In this document: positions 62,465 through 64,000 of the stretch, piece after piece
Numbering within the stretch: the first letter of the stretch is position 1
Layout: every line of letters begins with the position of its first letter
Assembly (NCBI GenBank): GCA_051208045.1
Contig: JBPJFY010000017.1
Span: 8,929 to 72,928 of the forward strand
Direction: 5' to 3'
DNA from: LZORAL124-50-18 sp051208045
GTDB taxonomy: Bacteria; Pseudomonadota; Gammaproteobacteria; Pseudomonadales; Oleiphilaceae
Length of the DNA: 64,000 nucleotides
Program-made: the position numbers and the translations under genes
Notes under the pieces: generated by a model
The model's database searches: none
Seen by the model: only the letters and a program-made list of their open reading frames with translations
Told to the model about the DNA's origin: nothing

Positions 62465-63553
62465 TCATTGAATGTCGTGGCTTTCAATGTTGAGATACTG
62501 AATGAGCATTCCCTCAATCCGCGACGACCCAAAACTTTGACTACCAACAGACAATTCACCAATTCTAAGGTTACTTTTATAAACACCATTCGGATCTGTG
62601 TAATACTCGTTTAACGCATTCCATGTTTTGTTGCCATCAGAACTAGAAAGCCCATCAGCGGAAATCGTATTGACGGGAAGTGCTTTGGCGATACTTTTTA
62701 CCCGAAAAACAAAGTTACCGCTTCCATTAACGTCCAGGTACATTGGCTGTAACGCATTTCCCAAAGCCAACTCCAACTCGAAATTTTTCATATAGATCGT
62801 CGAGCCACAGTTTTGCCCGGATGCATCACACGAATTGATAGACAATTCGGGCGTGTAAAAGTTTAATCGATACTCCGCCACCAACTGAGTACCTGAACCA
62901 CCATCCATATCTTCGTCAGCCCAGAGTCGGAGATAGCTTCCATCAATCACTGCCGATTTTGCATGAATATTCAGGTCGTGAGCGTTTTTGTTACCCACTT
63001 TAACATTCAGCATCATACCAGCATCAAACCGTTCGCCTTTATAAGCACTGGTAGCTGGCCTGCTAGAGCACGTGCCGCTTCCGGCCGCTGCCGCCGGGCT
63101 AAGACAATCATAGCCGACACTGGCGTCTACTTTTGTTGGCGCGGCAATTTGTAGGACGGCTTTATCCGTTATCCCTATCGTATTCCCGTCAAGCACATTG
63201 ATTTCATAAGGGTTAGTGAGCCGCCCCAGGTTCACCGGGTTCAGGTTTTGACCATAGTTACTGTCTTGTGAAAAATCACCATTTACCGCACCGCGCGCGA
63301 TATAGAGCTTCGACACATTTATCTCAACATCTTCGCCCTGTGTACTTTTAATGCCGGTAATCTTAAATAAATTACCTTTAGCGGGGTCATGACCATGAGA
63401 GAAGACGAAGTCTTCAAAAACCATACCTATACCCTGACCGCCGACGTTAGACAGCTCGTCATCTGTTAAAGATGACAACTGAGCATTTGCACTCGTAAAC
63501 CAAGCGACTCCTAACAAAAGAGTGACGCGTCTAAAATCACGAATTATATTCAT
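62465..63553 (-). CDS. Exported protein, first gene of the cassette (DUF6160-like)
   Basis: 362 residues from the ATG at 63553 (MNIIRDFRRVTLLLGVAWF); an earlier ATG at 63577 lacks a ribosome site. The signal peptide ends TSANA|QLSS and is followed by LTDDELSNVGGQGIG. The body is Asn/Gly/Asp-rich and beta-like, with two cysteine pairs (CLSPAAAAGSGTC; CDASGQNC). Its mature N-terminus is almost the same as that of the next gene, so the two are paralogues. It probably shares one transcript with both downstream genes. Confidence 0.83.
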   Translation of the reverse strand: MNIIRDFRRVTLLLGVAWFTSANAQLSSLTDDELSNVGGQGIGMVFEDFVFSHGHDPAKGNLFKITGIKSTQGEDVEINVSKLYIARGAVNGDFSQDSNYGQNLNPVNLGRLTNPYEINVLDGNTIGITDKAVLQIAAPTKVDASVGYDCLSPAAAAGSGTCSSRPATSAYKGERFDAGMMLNVKVGNKNAHDLNIHAKSAVIDGSYLRLWADEDMDGGSGTQLVAEYRLNFYTPELSINSCDASGQNCGSTIYMKNFELELALGNALQPMYLDVNGSGNFVFRVKSIAKALPVNTISADGLSSSDGNKTWNALNEYYTDPNGVYKSNLRIGELSVGSQSFGSSRIEGMLIQYLNIESHDIQ

Positions 63554-63577
63554 ACCGTTCTCAAGTATTCCAAGCAT

Positions 63578-63882
63578 GGATTGAATCGACAGATTTCCAC
63601 ATTAGACCAGCAATAAAACAAAAATACCTAGGCTTTGTTCACAGAACATTTAAAACACACACACAAATGTACAATTTTGATACAAAGCGCAAGTTATCAA
63701 CTCTGGCGTACAATACATTCTTCACCAGAGGCTGTCGATTGATTATAAACCAGCCAACGATGGACCAGTGAGGACGAGTTACGCAAACACTACGCATTTC
63801 ACATTTATTTACGTATTCAAAAAGAAGGCGCATCGAAGCCTAGCCTCTCTGCACGAGTGAGGACGCGACAAAATTCCAGGCG
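63578..63882. other. Intergenic region upstream of the secreted-protein cassette
   Basis: About 300 bases between the cassette and the rRNA terminator, with no credible gene. It is AT-rich near the cassette and holds a perfect 13-base palindrome TGTTC-ACA-GAACA (63636-63648) and a short (AC)5 tract (63655-63665). The cassette promoter must lie here, but I cannot choose a convincing -35/-10 pair. Confidence 0.5.
63636..63648. promoter_or_regulatory. Palindrome TGTTC-ACA-GAACA, possible operator
   Basis: Perfect 5-base arms with a 3-base centre, about 85-95 bases upstream of the first cassette start codon. No factor can be assigned from sequence. Confidence 0.35.
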
Positions 63883-63916
63883 AAAAAAAATCCCCGAGCC
63901 TAACGACTCGGGGATT
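63883..63916 (-). terminator. rRNA operon terminator
   Basis: On the minus strand CCCCGAG and CTCGGGG form a 7-bp GC-rich stem with an 8-base loop, followed by ATTTTTTTT, ten bases after the 5S 3' end. Confidence 0.92.
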
Positions 63917-63926
63917 TCTCATGAGG

Positions 63927-64000
63927 TGCCTGACGATGACCTACTCTCACATGGGGAAGCCCCACACTACCATCGGCGCTGGACGGTTTCACTACTGAGT
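63927..64000 (-). rRNA. rrf: 5S ribosomal RNA (partial, 3' portion)
   Basis: The minus strand reads ACTCAGTAGTGAAAC, then GCCGATGGTAGTGTGGGG, CCCCATGTGAGAGTAGG and TCATCGTCAGGC, the 3' two thirds of a gammaproteobacterial 5S rRNA very like that of Pseudomonas. The 5' part, and presumably 23S and 16S, lie beyond the window. The exact 3' end is uncertain by a few bases. Confidence 0.95.

Overview
The window comes from the chromosome of a Gram-negative gammaproteobacterium, most likely a marine or aquatic relative of the Pseudomonas, Marinobacter, Hahella or Cellvibrio groups. Three things point there: the ribosomal and RNA polymerase superoperon order, the synteny (rRNA operon, birA, coaX, SPOR protein, tRNA cluster, tuf, tRNA-Trp, secE, nusG; and uvrA, MFS transporter, ssb) which I recall from pseudomonads, and an MSHA type IV pilus locus typical of aquatic gammaproteobacteria. 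No insertion sequence, prophage or CRISPR array is visible.

Layout. (1) Positions 1-6515 hold typA (cut by the window edge), then glnA, a DUF4124 protein and the glnL/glnG (NtrB/NtrC) two-component pair. A sigma-54 promoter with an NtrC-like site precedes glnA, and a second NtrC-like dyad overlaps the glnL promoter, so this is a self-regulating nitrogen-response block. (2) Positions 6540-20031, minus strand, are one long MSHA pilus operon in the order mshI, PilN-like, J, K, L, M, N, E, G, F, B, A, C, D, O, P. It has PilM/N/O-type inner-membrane proteins, a secretin, an ATPase with an N-terminal c-di-GMP-binding signature, a platform protein, two major-type pilins and four minor pilins. (3) Positions 20312-25370 hold ssb, a YajR-like MFS transporter and divergent uvrA. 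(4) Positions 25433-54953, minus strand, hold the alpha, spc, S10 and str ribosomal operons, then rpoC, rpoB, rplL, rplJ, rplA, rplK and nusG. The promoters and terminators between these operons can be read directly. (5) Positions 54963-59383, minus strand, hold secE, tRNA-Trp, a second tuf gene, four tRNAs (Thr, Gly, Tyr, Thr), a SPOR-domain protein, coaX and birA. (6) Positions 59500-63553, minus strand, hold three consecutive secreted proteins of unknown function that share a short acidic motif ending in Gly-Gln straight after the signal peptide. They lie between birA and the 3' end of a 5S rRNA gene (63927 to the window end), a place where pseudomonads as I know them have no such genes.

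Most of the window is housekeeping. The part least explained by known biology is the three-gene cassette at 59500-63553. Next in interest are regulatory details: the str promoter folded into the rpoC terminator, the rplL-rpoB attenuator, the very short S10 leader, and the NtrC-like sites around glnA and glnL.
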